In this document: one piece after another, positions 1 through 7,483 of the stretch | Layout: each line of letters starts with the position of its first letter | Position numbering within the stretch: position 1 is the first letter of the stretch | Assembly (NCBI GenBank): GCA_013821615.1 | Contig: JACDGQ010000092.1 | Location: 1-9,077, forward strand | Direction: 5' to 3' | Source: Planctomycetota bacterium | GTDB lineage: Bacteria; Planctomycetota; UBA11346 | DNA: 9,077 bases | Program-made: the position numbers and the translations under genes | Notes under the pieces: generated by a model | The model's input: only the letters and a program-made list of their open reading frames with translations | Told to the model about the DNA's origin: nothing | Database searches by the model: none

Positions 1-27
1 GTCCCAGGAAGGTCCCTCAGGCGGGTA

Positions 28-58
28 CGGACTCCGGTCGGTTCGGGACCCGAGTCCG
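28..58. repeat. Hairpin-forming inverted repeat upstream of the first gene
   Basis: Bases 28-34 (CGGACTC) pair with 52-58 (GAGTCCG), and after a single C-C mismatch 36-39 (GGTC) pairs with 47-50 (GACC), leaving the 7-nt loop GGTTCGG. Outside this, CCAGGA (4-9) can also pair with TCCTGG (64-69). There is no T-run after it, so it is not a classical intrinsic terminator for an upstream gene, though GC-rich organisms often use such stems. It could equally be part of a 5' leader of the gene starting at 211. The rest of 1-210 shows no Shine-Dalgarno or convincing promoter, only a lone TATATC at 144-149. Confidence 0.5.
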
Positions 59-210
59 GGGTATCCTGGCCCATCGAGATCGACCGACGAGAGCTCCTGA
101 GCCGTTCCACCAGCGCTCCACAACGATCCCCCTCCTCGACCGGTATATCATTGCCTGATTGCATACCTGTGCATGACCAGCCAGCCCACCCCCACCGCAC
201 CCGACTGCCC

Positions 211-1875
211 ATGCACCCACGCCCAGTCCTGATCGCCACCCTCGCTGTCCTCTCCGGCGTCGCCAGCGCCGCCACGTTCGGCGATCCCAGTCATCCCGAG
301 ACCCTCGAGAAGGACATCACGGCCGCGCTCGCTGGAGGCGCCAAGACCGTGACCGTTACGCCCGGCGTCTACCAGCTGCCGCAAGGCCTTGGCTTCCGTG
401 ATCTCGTCGATGTGACTCTCGACTTCACCAAGGTCGAGCTGTCGCTGCACTCCGAGCGCGACGGTGTGGTCTTCGGCCGCTGCCGCGACACCGTCTTCAC
501 CGGCGCCACCATCCACTACGACCACCCGCGCTTCAGCCAGGCAAAGATCCTGGCCTTCGGCAGCGAGAACCAGCAGGTGTGGTACGAGGTGCAGGTCGAC
601 GCCGGCTACCCCGTCGACGCCCCCTGGAAGTCGTGCGTGATCTTCACGCCGAATGAACGCCGTATCAAGTTCCACACCTGGGACAGCAACGCGAAAGCGG
701 TGACCAAGCTCGACGGCGCCGGGCACCTCAGGGTCGCTTGGGACGACCGCAATCTGATCCCGCCGCACAGTCCGGTCGCGGTCGGCGACTACCTGGTCTG
801 CCGCGGCGACGGCAGTTCGCTGCTGCACACCGAGGGCTGCGTGACCTGCACCTTCAAGGATCTGAACTTCTACTGGGGCGGGATCTTCGGCATCTTCGAG
901 ACCGGCCCGTCAGAGGCCAACCACTACCTGCGCATCGCGATCACGCCGGGGGCGATGCCGACGGGCGCGACCAACCTGCCCTTCATCTCGCAGAGCGCGG
1001 ACGGCCTGCACTCCGCGGCCGCGCGGCGGGGCCCGCTCATCGAGAGCTGCGACTTCGAGTGCATGCTCGACGACGCCGTCGCCATCCACGGGTATTTCGC
1101 GCCGATCCTCGAAGTGGCGGGCCCGACCCTGATGGTCAAGGAGCACACCTTCCGCGTCGGCGACCAGGCGCGCGTCTCGAGCGACAAGGGCTTCCTGGCC
1201 GAGGCCACGGTGGCGAAGATCGAGCACCTGGCCGACCAGCGCTGGGCGATCACCCTGAACAAGGACGTCGCAGCCACCGCGGGCTGCAAGATCGGCAACC
1301 CCAGCGCCTCCGGCAATGGCTACCAGATCATCGACAACACCATCCGCGGCAACCGCGCGCGCGGCATCCTGGTCAAGGGCGACAACGGGCTGATCGAAGG
1401 CAACACCATCGAGGGCTCGACGATGTCGGGCATCAGCGTCGGGCCGGAATACTGGTGGAACGAGGGCGACTACTGCCAGCACGTGGCCATCCGCAACAAC
1501 ACCATCCGCCACACCAACTACGCGACCAACGACTTCGGCAACAATGGCGCGATCCTGGTGCACGGCGACGGTACCAGGGGCAACCGCGACATCGTCATCA
1601 CCGGCAACCGCATCGAGGATGTGCTTGGCGCCAACATCATCATCGGCTGGGCCGACGGCGTGAAGGTCGCGGACAACACCTTCACCGGCTTCCAGCGATT
1701 CGACCTCGGCACGGAGGCGAAGCACGGCGCCCTCATCCTGCTCGACCACTGCGCGAACGTGGCCTTCGCCGGGAATAGCGCGAGCGAGCCGGGGCCGTTC
1801 GCCAAAACCATGCTGCTCTCCGGCAAGGAGGTCGCGGGCGTCACGGGCGCCGACACCGGGCTCGTGAAGCATTGA
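211..1875 (+). CDS. Secreted right-handed beta-helix glycosidase, GH110-like
   Basis: The 554-residue product starts with a Sec-type signal peptide (residues 1-20, cleavage near ASA|A). The reading frame extends upstream to a TTG at 151, but ATG 211 is chosen because the signal peptide begins there; no Shine-Dalgarno is visible. Residues about 25-60 resemble the first turn of pectate-lyase/GH110 helices. Residues about 298-365 look like a small beta-barrel inserted in the helix, and about 371-490 hold repeated NNTI/GNTI/DNTF beta-helix turns. Asp264 (SADGLH) and Asp287-Asp288 (LDDAVAIHG) have the 23/24-residue spacing that I recall for the catalytic Asp triad of the GH110 enzyme PdGH110B. A later YWWNEG segment also fits GH110. 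Family members remove terminal alpha-1,3-galactose. The substrate here is unknown; a non-GH110 beta-helix lyase or epimerase is the alternative. A GH43-like gene follows. Confidence 0.72.
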   Translation: MHPRPVLIATLAVLSGVASAATFGDPSHPETLEKDITAALAGGAKTVTVTPGVYQLPQGLGFRDLVDVTLDFTKVELSLHSERDGVVFGRCRDTVFTGATIHYDHPRFSQAKILAFGSENQQVWYEVQVDAGYPVDAPWKSCVIFTPNERRIKFHTWDSNAKAVTKLDGAGHLRVAWDDRNLIPPHSPVAVGDYLVCRGDGSSLLHTEGCVTCTFKDLNFYWGGIFGIFETGPSEANHYLRIAITPGAMPTGATNLPFISQSADGLHSAAARRGPLIESCDFECMLDDAVAIHGYFAPILEVAGPTLMVKEHTFRVGDQARVSSDKGFLAEATVAKIEHLADQRWAITLNKDVAATAGCKIGNPSASGNGYQIIDNTIRGNRARGILVKGDNGLIEGNTIEGSTMSGISVGPEYWWNEGDYCQHVAIRNNTIRHTNYATNDFGNNGAILVHGDGTRGNRDIVITGNRIEDVLGANIIIGWADGVKVADNTFTGFQRFDLGTEAKHGALILLDHCANVAFAGNSASEPGPFAKTMLLSGKEVAGVTGADTGLVKH

Positions 1876-1903
1876 TGACGATGAGACGGACCGTGCCATG
1901 ACG

Positions 1904-2076
1904 ACGGTTTTGCCGCAGAGACGCAGAGTGGAGACAGGAGGGCCGCAGAGGAAGGCATCCAGGCTGGGATCTCCGCGTTCACCAGCTCCGTTCGTCGTTA
2001 CCAGGTTCACAATCGCGCGCGAAGGTCTGCTCTGCGGCCCTCTGCAGTCGGCTCTGCGTCTCTGCGGCGAAACCGT
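1904..2076. repeat. 173-bp imperfect palindrome of the CGCAGAG type (possible REP/MITE-like element)
   Basis: The outer arms 1904-1928 and 2052-2076 are inverted copies matching at 24 of 25 positions. An inner pair, 1939-1950 (AGGGCCGCAGAG) and 2030-2041, matches 12 of 12. The arms are built from GCAGAG units (CCGCAGAGACGCAGAG on the left). The element fills most of the 240-bp gap between the beta-helix gene and the GH43-like gene and contains no credible gene. Repeats of this CGCAGAG-rich kind are, to my knowledge, widespread between genes in several PVC and related genomes. It may act as a transcript-end structure, RNA stabiliser or non-autonomous mobile element. No clear target-site duplication is seen. 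Confidence 0.8.
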
Positions 2077-2115
2077 ACGGACGCGCTCTGCGCACCAAAT
2101 TTAGGGGACTTCAGC

Positions 2116-3144
2116 ATGCTCCTCCGCGCCGTGTTGGCCGCCGTCCTCCTCGCCGCCCTGGGCAGCACGCATGCGGAGATGTTCTCGTACAGCAACCCGC
2201 TGCCGTTCGCCTATGAGTCCCAGGGCAAGGTGCGCACCGAGGTGCGCGATCCCTGCATCATCCACGATGGCGACCGCTACTACGCGATCTTCACCATGTG
2301 GCCGTTCGCCAATCGCGATGACAAGCATCTGGGCGATGTGGACATGGGCAGTTCGCCGGGCATCCGCATGTATTCCTCGCCCGACCTCGCCACCTGGAGG
2401 GACGACGGCTGGCTGGTGAAAAGCTCCGCGCTGCCTGCCGACTGCCCGTACAAGCACCAGTTCTGGGCGCCGGAGATCCACCGCTGCAACGGGAAATTCT
2501 ACCTGATCTTCACCGCCAGCAATTGGCAGGCGAAGGAGCTGAGTCTGCAGGAAGGGTACTACGCCTTCATCGGCGTCGCCGACACCGTCACTGGACCCTA
2601 TCAGCACATCACCAAGGTTCCGGACGGTCCCTGCGATACCACGCTGTTCACCGACGAGCGCGGCGAGTTCTACCTCGCCATGCCGCGCCGCGATATCCTC
2701 GTCCAGAAGGTCGACCTCAGCCGCCTCGACCAGGGCGTGATCACCCGCACCGGCCCCGAGCTCAAAGTCGTCACCAGCGCCGACGACCAGACCGGCGCGA
2801 CCAGTCCCGACTACCTCGAAGGCCCGTGGGTCGAGCGCATCGGCACGCGCTACTGCATGCTCTACGCCGAACTCTACACGCACGACGGCTACTGGACCGG
2901 CGTCGCCTACGCCGATTCACCCCTGGGCCCGTACATCAAGGACCCGGAGCGGAAGGTGTTCTTCGGCGGACATCTCGCGGTCTTCGACGGGCCGGACGGG
3001 CGGAAGTGGGTCTCGTACCGGCGCGAGCGCGCCAATGAGGGGCGCGGGCTGCTGTGCGTGGATGCGCTGGACATCGATGGGCTGGGGCGGATCCGTGGCA
3101 GCGATACCTTCAAACAGCAGGTCACGGTCTCGGTGGCCAAATGA
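2116..3144 (+). CDS. Secreted GH43-like five-bladed beta-propeller glycosidase
   Basis: The 342-residue product starts at ATG 2116, supported by AGGGGA at 2103-2108 (7-nt spacing) and a signal peptide at residues 1-20 (cleavage THA|E). The body shows the GH43 clan signatures in order: RDP with Asp45, the expected catalytic base, in a DPCIIHDGDRYY motif; FWAPEIHRCNGKFY around 116-129; CDTTLFTDERGEFYL with Asp174 in the position of the pKa-tuning Asp; LEGPW with Glu235, the expected general acid; and GGHLAVF with His286 near the end. Single-domain length is normal. Family members are inverting arabinofuranosidases, xylosidases or galactosidases; specificity cannot be told from the sequence. The WAPEIHR motif argues against GH32. 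Action is probably periplasmic or extracellular, alongside the beta-helix enzyme upstream, although the 240-bp repeat-filled gap leaves co-transcription uncertain. Confidence 0.85.
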   Translation: MLLRAVLAAVLLAALGSTHAEMFSYSNPLPFAYESQGKVRTEVRDPCIIHDGDRYYAIFTMWPFANRDDKHLGDVDMGSSPGIRMYSSPDLATWRDDGWLVKSSALPADCPYKHQFWAPEIHRCNGKFYLIFTASNWQAKELSLQEGYYAFIGVADTVTGPYQHITKVPDGPCDTTLFTDERGEFYLAMPRRDILVQKVDLSRLDQGVITRTGPELKVVTSADDQTGATSPDYLEGPWVERIGTRYCMLYAELYTHDGYWTGVAYADSPLGPYIKDPERKVFFGGHLAVFDGPDGRKWVSYRRERANEGRGLLCVDALDIDGLGRIRGSDTFKQQVTVSVAK

Positions 3145-3180
3145 GTGCCGAGGATGGGTCGACGGTGCGCTGCCACCTCT

Positions 3181-3212
3181 CAGTGTTCCACTGATAATAC
3201 TAGCGTGTTATC
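3181..3212. terminator. Two tandem hairpins after the GH43-like gene, possible transcript end
   Basis: CAGTG (3181-3185) pairs with CACTG (3189-3193) around TTC. Immediately after, GATAATAC (3193-3200) pairs with GTGTTATC (3205-3212) around TAGC with one G-T wobble. They lie 37 bases past the stop codon and mark the start of an AT-rich stretch. There is no T-tract, so termination is a guess. The GATAAT/GTTATC palindrome could instead be an operator for the downstream operon. Confidence 0.3.
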
Positions 3213-3276
3213 CAACTTCCGTGACGCAGTCCATGCCTGACGGATGGACACACCTAAGCTCCTGTTATTCCATATA

Positions 3277-3292
3277 GTTATAAAATTATAAC
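3277..3292. promoter_or_regulatory. AT-rich palindrome, probable promoter/operator region of the cytochrome operon
   Basis: GTTATAAAATTATAAC is a 16-bp palindrome broken only at its central AA. It sits in an AT-rich island (about 3185-3300) that stands out sharply in this GC-rich window. It contains two overlapping -10-like hexamers, TATAAA (3279-3284) and TATAAC (3287-3292), but no good -35 at 16-18 nt. The rest of the 353-base gap 3145-3497 shows no gene. The transcript leader to ATG 3498 would be about 200 nt, long enough for leader control, though no known riboswitch was recognised. Confidence 0.35.
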
Positions 3293-3497
3293 GGAACTAG
3301 GACGATTCCCGCTGTGCGTTTTGCCCAGAAGTCGCAAAGCAATGCACGGCACGCATGTAGACCACTGGTCGGTAACGCTTCCGATTGCCCGACATGGTGA
3401 GGTCGCGAGTCCGCATATGCACCTGACGACGGCGTTTCCTGACACTGCGTCGGACCCCTCCTCAGCGTACACTTCCAAGGTGCACCGACCCCCTCCC

Positions 3498-5936
3498 ATG
3501 CGCTTCCCGACCTGCACCGCCACCATCTTTACTGCGTTCCTGGCGACGGCGGGCGGCCTGGTCGGCGGCGGCGCCAGCGCCTGGGGCGCGGACACCACCT
3601 CGGCGATGCTGGCGTCGGCGTACGACAAGCAGGTCAAACCACTGCTGAACACCTACTGCGCCGCCTGCCACGGCACCGAGAAGCAGAAGGGCGATGTCGA
3701 CTTTTCAACGGTCAAGGATGGCGAGCAGGCGCTCGGCCAGCTGCCACTGTGGAAGAGCGCGCTCGCCAAGCTCACTGACCAGGAGATGCCGCCGAGCAAG
3801 GAGAAGAAGCAGCCCAGCGATGCGGAGCGGCAGACCATGCAGGCGTGGATGCGCGCGCTCAAGCGCCTGCAGCCGCCCGATCCCGGTCCGTTCATCATCC
3901 GCCGCCTCGCGCGCGTCGAGTACGACAACTCCATCCGCGATCTCTTCGGCGTCGATCTCAAGGCCGGCAGCGACCTGCCCACGGACGTGCCCGGCGAGGG
4001 CTTCGGCAATACCGTCTCGCCGCTGCTGATGGAGAAGTACCTGATCGCGGCCGACGACATCCTCGACCGTCTCATCCTGCCCGACCAGTACCACCTGACC
4101 AGCCCGGCCGGCCAGCTCGGCGCGATCATCGCGGGCGTACCGGAAGAGGGCAAGCCGGACGGCAAGGAGCGCGTCTTCACCTCACCTGCTGAGCTCACGA
4201 CCGTTCTGAGCATCCCCGCCGAGGGCACCTATTCGATCCGCATCAAGGCCGGCGCCGAGCAGGTCGGCAAGGAGCCGGTGCGCATCGGCATCCGCTTCGA
4301 CGGCCAGTTCGTGCAGGAATTGAAAGTGCTCGCGCCGACCAAGCGCCCCGCGGTCTACACCTGCTCGACCAAGCTGGTCACCGGCAAGACGCGCTTCTCG
4401 GTGGTGTTCATCAACCCCGTCGCCGATATCGACCTGCCGCCGGCCGCGCCCGCCGCGCCCGCCGGCACCGGCAAGAAGACCCCGGCCGGTACCGCGCCCA
4501 AGCCCGCCCCGGTCGCGAAGCCGGCGACCCCGGCCAAGCCGGCCGCCCCCGCCGCCGATCCCAGCAAGGCCGCCAACCGCACGCTGCTGATCGAGAGCAT
4601 CGAGATCGTCGGCCCGCCCGCCGGCTTCGTCGGCGAGGCGCAGCGCCGCGTATTCGTGGCGCTGCCCGGCAAGGACGTCGCCAAGCGCGACGCCGCGCAA
4701 AAAATCGCCCAGGCCTTCGCCTACCGCGCCTACCGCCGCCCGCCGACCGACCTCGAGATCCAGGCGCTGCTCAAGATCTTCGACCTCGCCGACGGCCAGG
4801 ACGAGGTCTTCAACGAGTCGATCAAGCTGATGCTCAAGGCCGTGCTGGTCTCGCCGCAGTTCCTTTACCGCACGCCTGACGACCGTGTCGAAGCCAAGGA
4901 TCCGGTGGTGCCGCTCGGCGACTACGAGCTCGCCTCGCGGCTCTCCTACTTCCTGTGGGCGACCATGCCCGACGACGAGCTCTTCAAGCTCGCCAAGGAC
5001 GGCAAGCTGCACGAGCCCGAGACCCTCGCCGCCCAGGTGAAGCGCCTGCTCAAGGACCCGCGCGCGCACGCCCTGGCCGAGAACTTCGCCGCGCCCTGGC
5101 TGGGCCTCGACAAGGTCGCCGACACCACGCTGGACGAGAAGAAGTTCCCGGGCGTCACCAAGGACATGCGCCAGGCGCTGGCCGATGAAGGCCTGACCTT
5201 CTTCGACGGGATGATGCGCGAGGGCGGCAGCGTGCTCGACTTCATCGACTGCGACTACGCCTACATGAACGGGATAACGGCCAAACTCTATGGCATCGAC
5301 TCCGTCAAGGGGCCCAAGATGCAGAAGGTCCACCTCGATGACAAGAACCGCGGTGGCGCCGCGACCATGCCCGGCGTACTGATGGTGACCTCGACGCCCA
5401 ACCGCACCAGCCCGGTCAAGCGCGGCAAGTGGGTGCTCGAGCAGCTGCTCGGCGCTTCGCCGCCGCCGCCGCCGCCGAACGTCCCGGCGCTCGACAAGCA
5501 GGACACCCCGGAAAATGCCAAGCTCACCCTGCGCCAGAAGACCGAGCGCCACCGCGACGACCCCGCCTGCGTGGGCTGCCACCGCGTCATGGACCCGATC
5601 GGTTTCGGCCTCGAGAACTTCGATGCCATCGGCCGCTGGCGCGACCGCGACGACACCGGTGGCGCGGTCGACGCCATCGGCGAACTGCCCGGCAAGCAAC
5701 GCTTCAGCTCGCCGAGCGAACTCAAGAAGATCCTGATGGGCCGGAAGGACGAATTCCTGCGCACCTTCACCGGCAAGCTGCTCGCCTTCGCGCTCGGCCG
5801 CAAGCTGGTCGGCTACGACGAGGTCGTGGTCGAGGACCTCGTCGAGCAGATGGCCAAGGACGAGTATAAGCTCGACGTCGTGATCGGCCGCATTGTCGCG
5901 AGCTATCCATTCCGCAATCGCCAGAACCTCCATTAA
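3498..5936 (+). CDS. Planctomycete-type cytochrome c protein, DUF1587-1595-1592-1588-1585
   Basis: This is an 812-residue exported protein. The frame is open from an upstream start at 3321, but ATG 3498 is chosen because the signal peptide (residues 1-28 or 1-31) begins there; only a weak, distant AAGG precedes it. Domains in order: haem-binding PSCyt1-like region with CAACH (Cys54, Cys57, His58); DUF1587 about 131-194 (RRLARVEYDNSIRDLFGVD); a beta-sandwich about 226-380, interrupted by an Ala/Pro/Lys-rich stretch at about 312-360; DUF1595 about 395-458; DUF1592 about 473-600; DUF1588 about 617-716 with a PPPPPPNVP loop and a second haem motif CVGCH (Cys691, Cys694, His695); DUF1585 about 730-807. 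The set is complete, so the gene looks intact. The family is predicted to be periplasmic with c-type haems; its reaction is not established. A DUF1552 gene follows 19 bases after the stop, the usual partner arrangement. Confidence 0.93.
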   Translation: MRFPTCTATIFTAFLATAGGLVGGGASAWGADTTSAMLASAYDKQVKPLLNTYCAACHGTEKQKGDVDFSTVKDGEQALGQLPLWKSALAKLTDQEMPPSKEKKQPSDAERQTMQAWMRALKRLQPPDPGPFIIRRLARVEYDNSIRDLFGVDLKAGSDLPTDVPGEGFGNTVSPLLMEKYLIAADDILDRLILPDQYHLTSPAGQLGAIIAGVPEEGKPDGKERVFTSPAELTTVLSIPAEGTYSIRIKAGAEQVGKEPVRIGIRFDGQFVQELKVLAPTKRPAVYTCSTKLVTGKTRFSVVFINPVADIDLPPAAPAAPAGTGKKTPAGTAPKPAPVAKPATPAKPAAPAADPSKAANRTLLIESIEIVGPPAGFVGEAQRRVFVALPGKDVAKRDAAQKIAQAFAYRAYRRPPTDLEIQALLKIFDLADGQDEVFNESIKLMLKAVLVSPQFLYRTPDDRVEAKDPVVPLGDYELASRLSYFLWATMPDDELFKLAKDGKLHEPETLAAQVKRLLKDPRAHALAENFAAPWLGLDKVADTTLDEKKFPGVTKDMRQALADEGLTFFDGMMREGGSVLDFIDCDYAYMNGITAKLYGIDSVKGPKMQKVHLDDKNRGGAATMPGVLMVTSTPNRTSPVKRGKWVLEQLLGASPPPPPPNVPALDKQDTPENAKLTLRQKTERHRDDPACVGCHRVMDPIGFGLENFDAIGRWRDRDDTGGAVDAIGELPGKQRFSSPSELKKILMGRKDEFLRTFTGKLLAFALGRKLVGYDEVVVEDLVEQMAKDEYKLDVVIGRIVASYPFRNRQNLH

Positions 5937-5955
5937 GTACCGCACGGAGCTCCCC

Positions 5956-7374
5956 ATGGCCCACCGCACCACGCTCTCGCGCCGCACATGCCTCAAGGGC
6001 CTGGGCGTGGCCATGGCGCTGCCCTTCCTCGAGACCATGACCTGGGGCGAGACGCCCAAGGGCGCGGCCAAGAACCCGGTGCGCATGGCCTTCCTGCAGT
6101 CGCCCTTCGGCGTCTACCCGGACAATTTCTGGCCCAAGGACGCCAAGACCTTCGGCCCCTCGGGCGTGGTCCCGCCGACGCTCGAGCCGCTGCGCGCGCT
6201 GCTCGGCGACTGCCTCCTCATCCAGGGCCTGCAAAATCCCGGGATCAATGCCACCAAGGGCTCGACGCACCTGGTCGAGACCTCCGCATGGCTGACCTGC
6301 ACCGCGCCCAAGGGCGGCGGCATGGTCGAGGTCGGCGTCTCGGCGGATCAGATCGCCGCGCTGCAGGTCGGCGCCTATACCGCCATCCCCTCGCTCGAGC
6401 TCGGCATCCAGAATTCCAACTTCAGCGGCCTCGGCGAGGACGGCTTCGCAGGCGCCTATTACAATACCATCTCGTTCCGTACGCCCACGCAGCCGCTGCC
6501 GTGCGAGAACAACCCGCGCTCGGTGCTCAACCGTCTGTTCTCGTCGCGCAAGTCGATGCCCAAGCGGCGCGCCTCGAGCGGTGGCGTGGCCGCGGTCGGC
6601 GGCGGCGCTGAAGAGAGCGAGGGCCGCTCGCTGGACCAGTCGATGCTCGACGTGGTCATGGAAAGCACCGCCGAGCTGCGCAAGCACATCAGCGGCACCG
6701 ACCAGCGCACCGTCGACGAGTACCTCGACGGGGTACGCTCGCTCGAGCAGCGCGTCGCCGCCATCGAAAAGCAGCAGGCCGACGCCGCGCACGCCAAGCA
6801 GGCCAAGGGCAACACCAAGAGCGGCCTGAAGTACTCCGACCCGATCGAGGTCGCGGTCCACGACGGCGGCAAGTGGAGCGAGAAGGTCAAGCTGATGGGC
6901 GACCTGATGATCCTCGCCTTCCAGACCGACCTGACGCGCATCGCCACCTTCGTCTTCGAGCACCCCTTCGGCATCAGCTACCCCGAGCTGGGCTTCACCG
7001 AGGGCCACCACGAATGCAGCCACCACGACAACAACAAAGAGAAGATCGAGAAGCTCTGCAAGATCGAGCGCTTCCAGATCGAGCAGTTCGCCTACATCGT
7101 CGGACGCATGAAGGGCCTGCTGGACGGCAACGGCACACTGCTCGACAACAGCATGGTCATGTGGGGCTCGGGCATGGGCTACGGCATCCAGCACAACAAC
7201 AACAACATGCCGACCATCCTCGCCGGGCGCGGCGGCGGCTCCATCCGTACGGGCCGCCTGGTGCACGCCACCGGCACCCAGGGCGACCTGCTGATGGCCA
7301 TCCTGGCGCGCGCGGGCTGCGCTCCGGATCGCGCGATCGGCAGCGGGACGAAGCCGTCGAACGATCTGGTGTGA
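5956..7374 (+). CDS. Tat-exported DUF1552 family protein
   Basis: The 472-residue product starts at ATG 5956, with GGAG 6 nt upstream; an in-frame TTG at 5893 would overlap the previous gene and delay the signal. The N-terminus SRRTCLKGLGVAMALPFLE (residues 8-26) is a twin-arginine signal, so the protein is probably folded in the cytoplasm and exported by Tat; no clear AxA cleavage site is seen. Conserved features include the His-rich cluster GHHECSHH (His351, 352, 356, 357), LLDNSMVMWGSGMG near 395-408, and His413 followed by four Asn and MPTILAG. The LLDN...WGSG...H layout recalls DUF1501/alkaline-phosphatase-like proteins, so a metal-dependent fold is a reasonable inference, not a demonstrated one. 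The function of DUF1552 is unknown. Spacing and family habit make it an operon partner of the preceding cytochrome. Confidence 0.93.
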   Translation: MAHRTTLSRRTCLKGLGVAMALPFLETMTWGETPKGAAKNPVRMAFLQSPFGVYPDNFWPKDAKTFGPSGVVPPTLEPLRALLGDCLLIQGLQNPGINATKGSTHLVETSAWLTCTAPKGGGMVEVGVSADQIAALQVGAYTAIPSLELGIQNSNFSGLGEDGFAGAYYNTISFRTPTQPLPCENNPRSVLNRLFSSRKSMPKRRASSGGVAAVGGGAEESEGRSLDQSMLDVVMESTAELRKHISGTDQRTVDEYLDGVRSLEQRVAAIEKQQADAAHAKQAKGNTKSGLKYSDPIEVAVHDGGKWSEKVKLMGDLMILAFQTDLTRIATFVFEHPFGISYPELGFTEGHHECSHHDNNKEKIEKLCKIERFQIEQFAYIVGRMKGLLDGNGTLLDNSMVMWGSGMGYGIQHNNNNMPTILAGRGGGSIRTGRLVHATGTQGDLLMAILARAGCAPDRAIGSGTKPSNDLV

Positions 7375-7381
7375 GGAGTCC

Positions 7382-7457
7382 GCTGCGCGCTGCGCCCGAG
7401 GCATGAATCTTGAGAATACCAAGGGCGAGCCCGCGCAGCAGACGGCAAGAACCTTGG
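7382..7457. repeat. Overlapping inverted repeats after the DUF1552 gene, possible operon end
   Basis: GCTGCGCG (7382-7389) is matched by CGCGCAGC (7432-7439), and CCAAGG (7419-7424) by CCTTGG (7452-7457). The two stems overlap and would be mutually exclusive as RNA. They begin 8 bases past the DUF1552 stop. There is no T-run, so terminator function is uncertain. Confidence 0.3.
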
Positions 7458-7483
7458 CGTTTCCCTGTGGATGGACCTGTGCC

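Noticed and set aside
151..210. Upstream TTG start for the beta-helix protein
   Set aside because: It would place 20 Pro/His-rich residues before a clean signal peptide. The same frame is open to the left edge only because stops are rare in GC-rich DNA.
910..2010. 366-codon minus-strand frame opposite the beta-helix gene
   Set aside because: The opposite strand encodes clear beta-helix repeats, and the antisense start lies inside the palindromic repeat.
3321..3497. N-terminal extension of the cytochrome gene
   Set aside because: The 59 extra residues resemble no domain and would bury the signal peptide that begins at 3498.
4182..6086. 634-codon open frame on the minus strand
   Set aside because: It is rich in Arg, Ala, Gly, Leu and Asp with no recognisable domain, and lies fully opposite the well-supported cytochrome gene. 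Long antisense frames are expected in GC-rich genes.
5767..7422. 551-codon open frame on the minus strand
   Set aside because: It is opposite the DUF1552 gene and the cytochrome 3' end, with low-complexity Arg/Ala/Gly composition, no signal peptide and no family signature.
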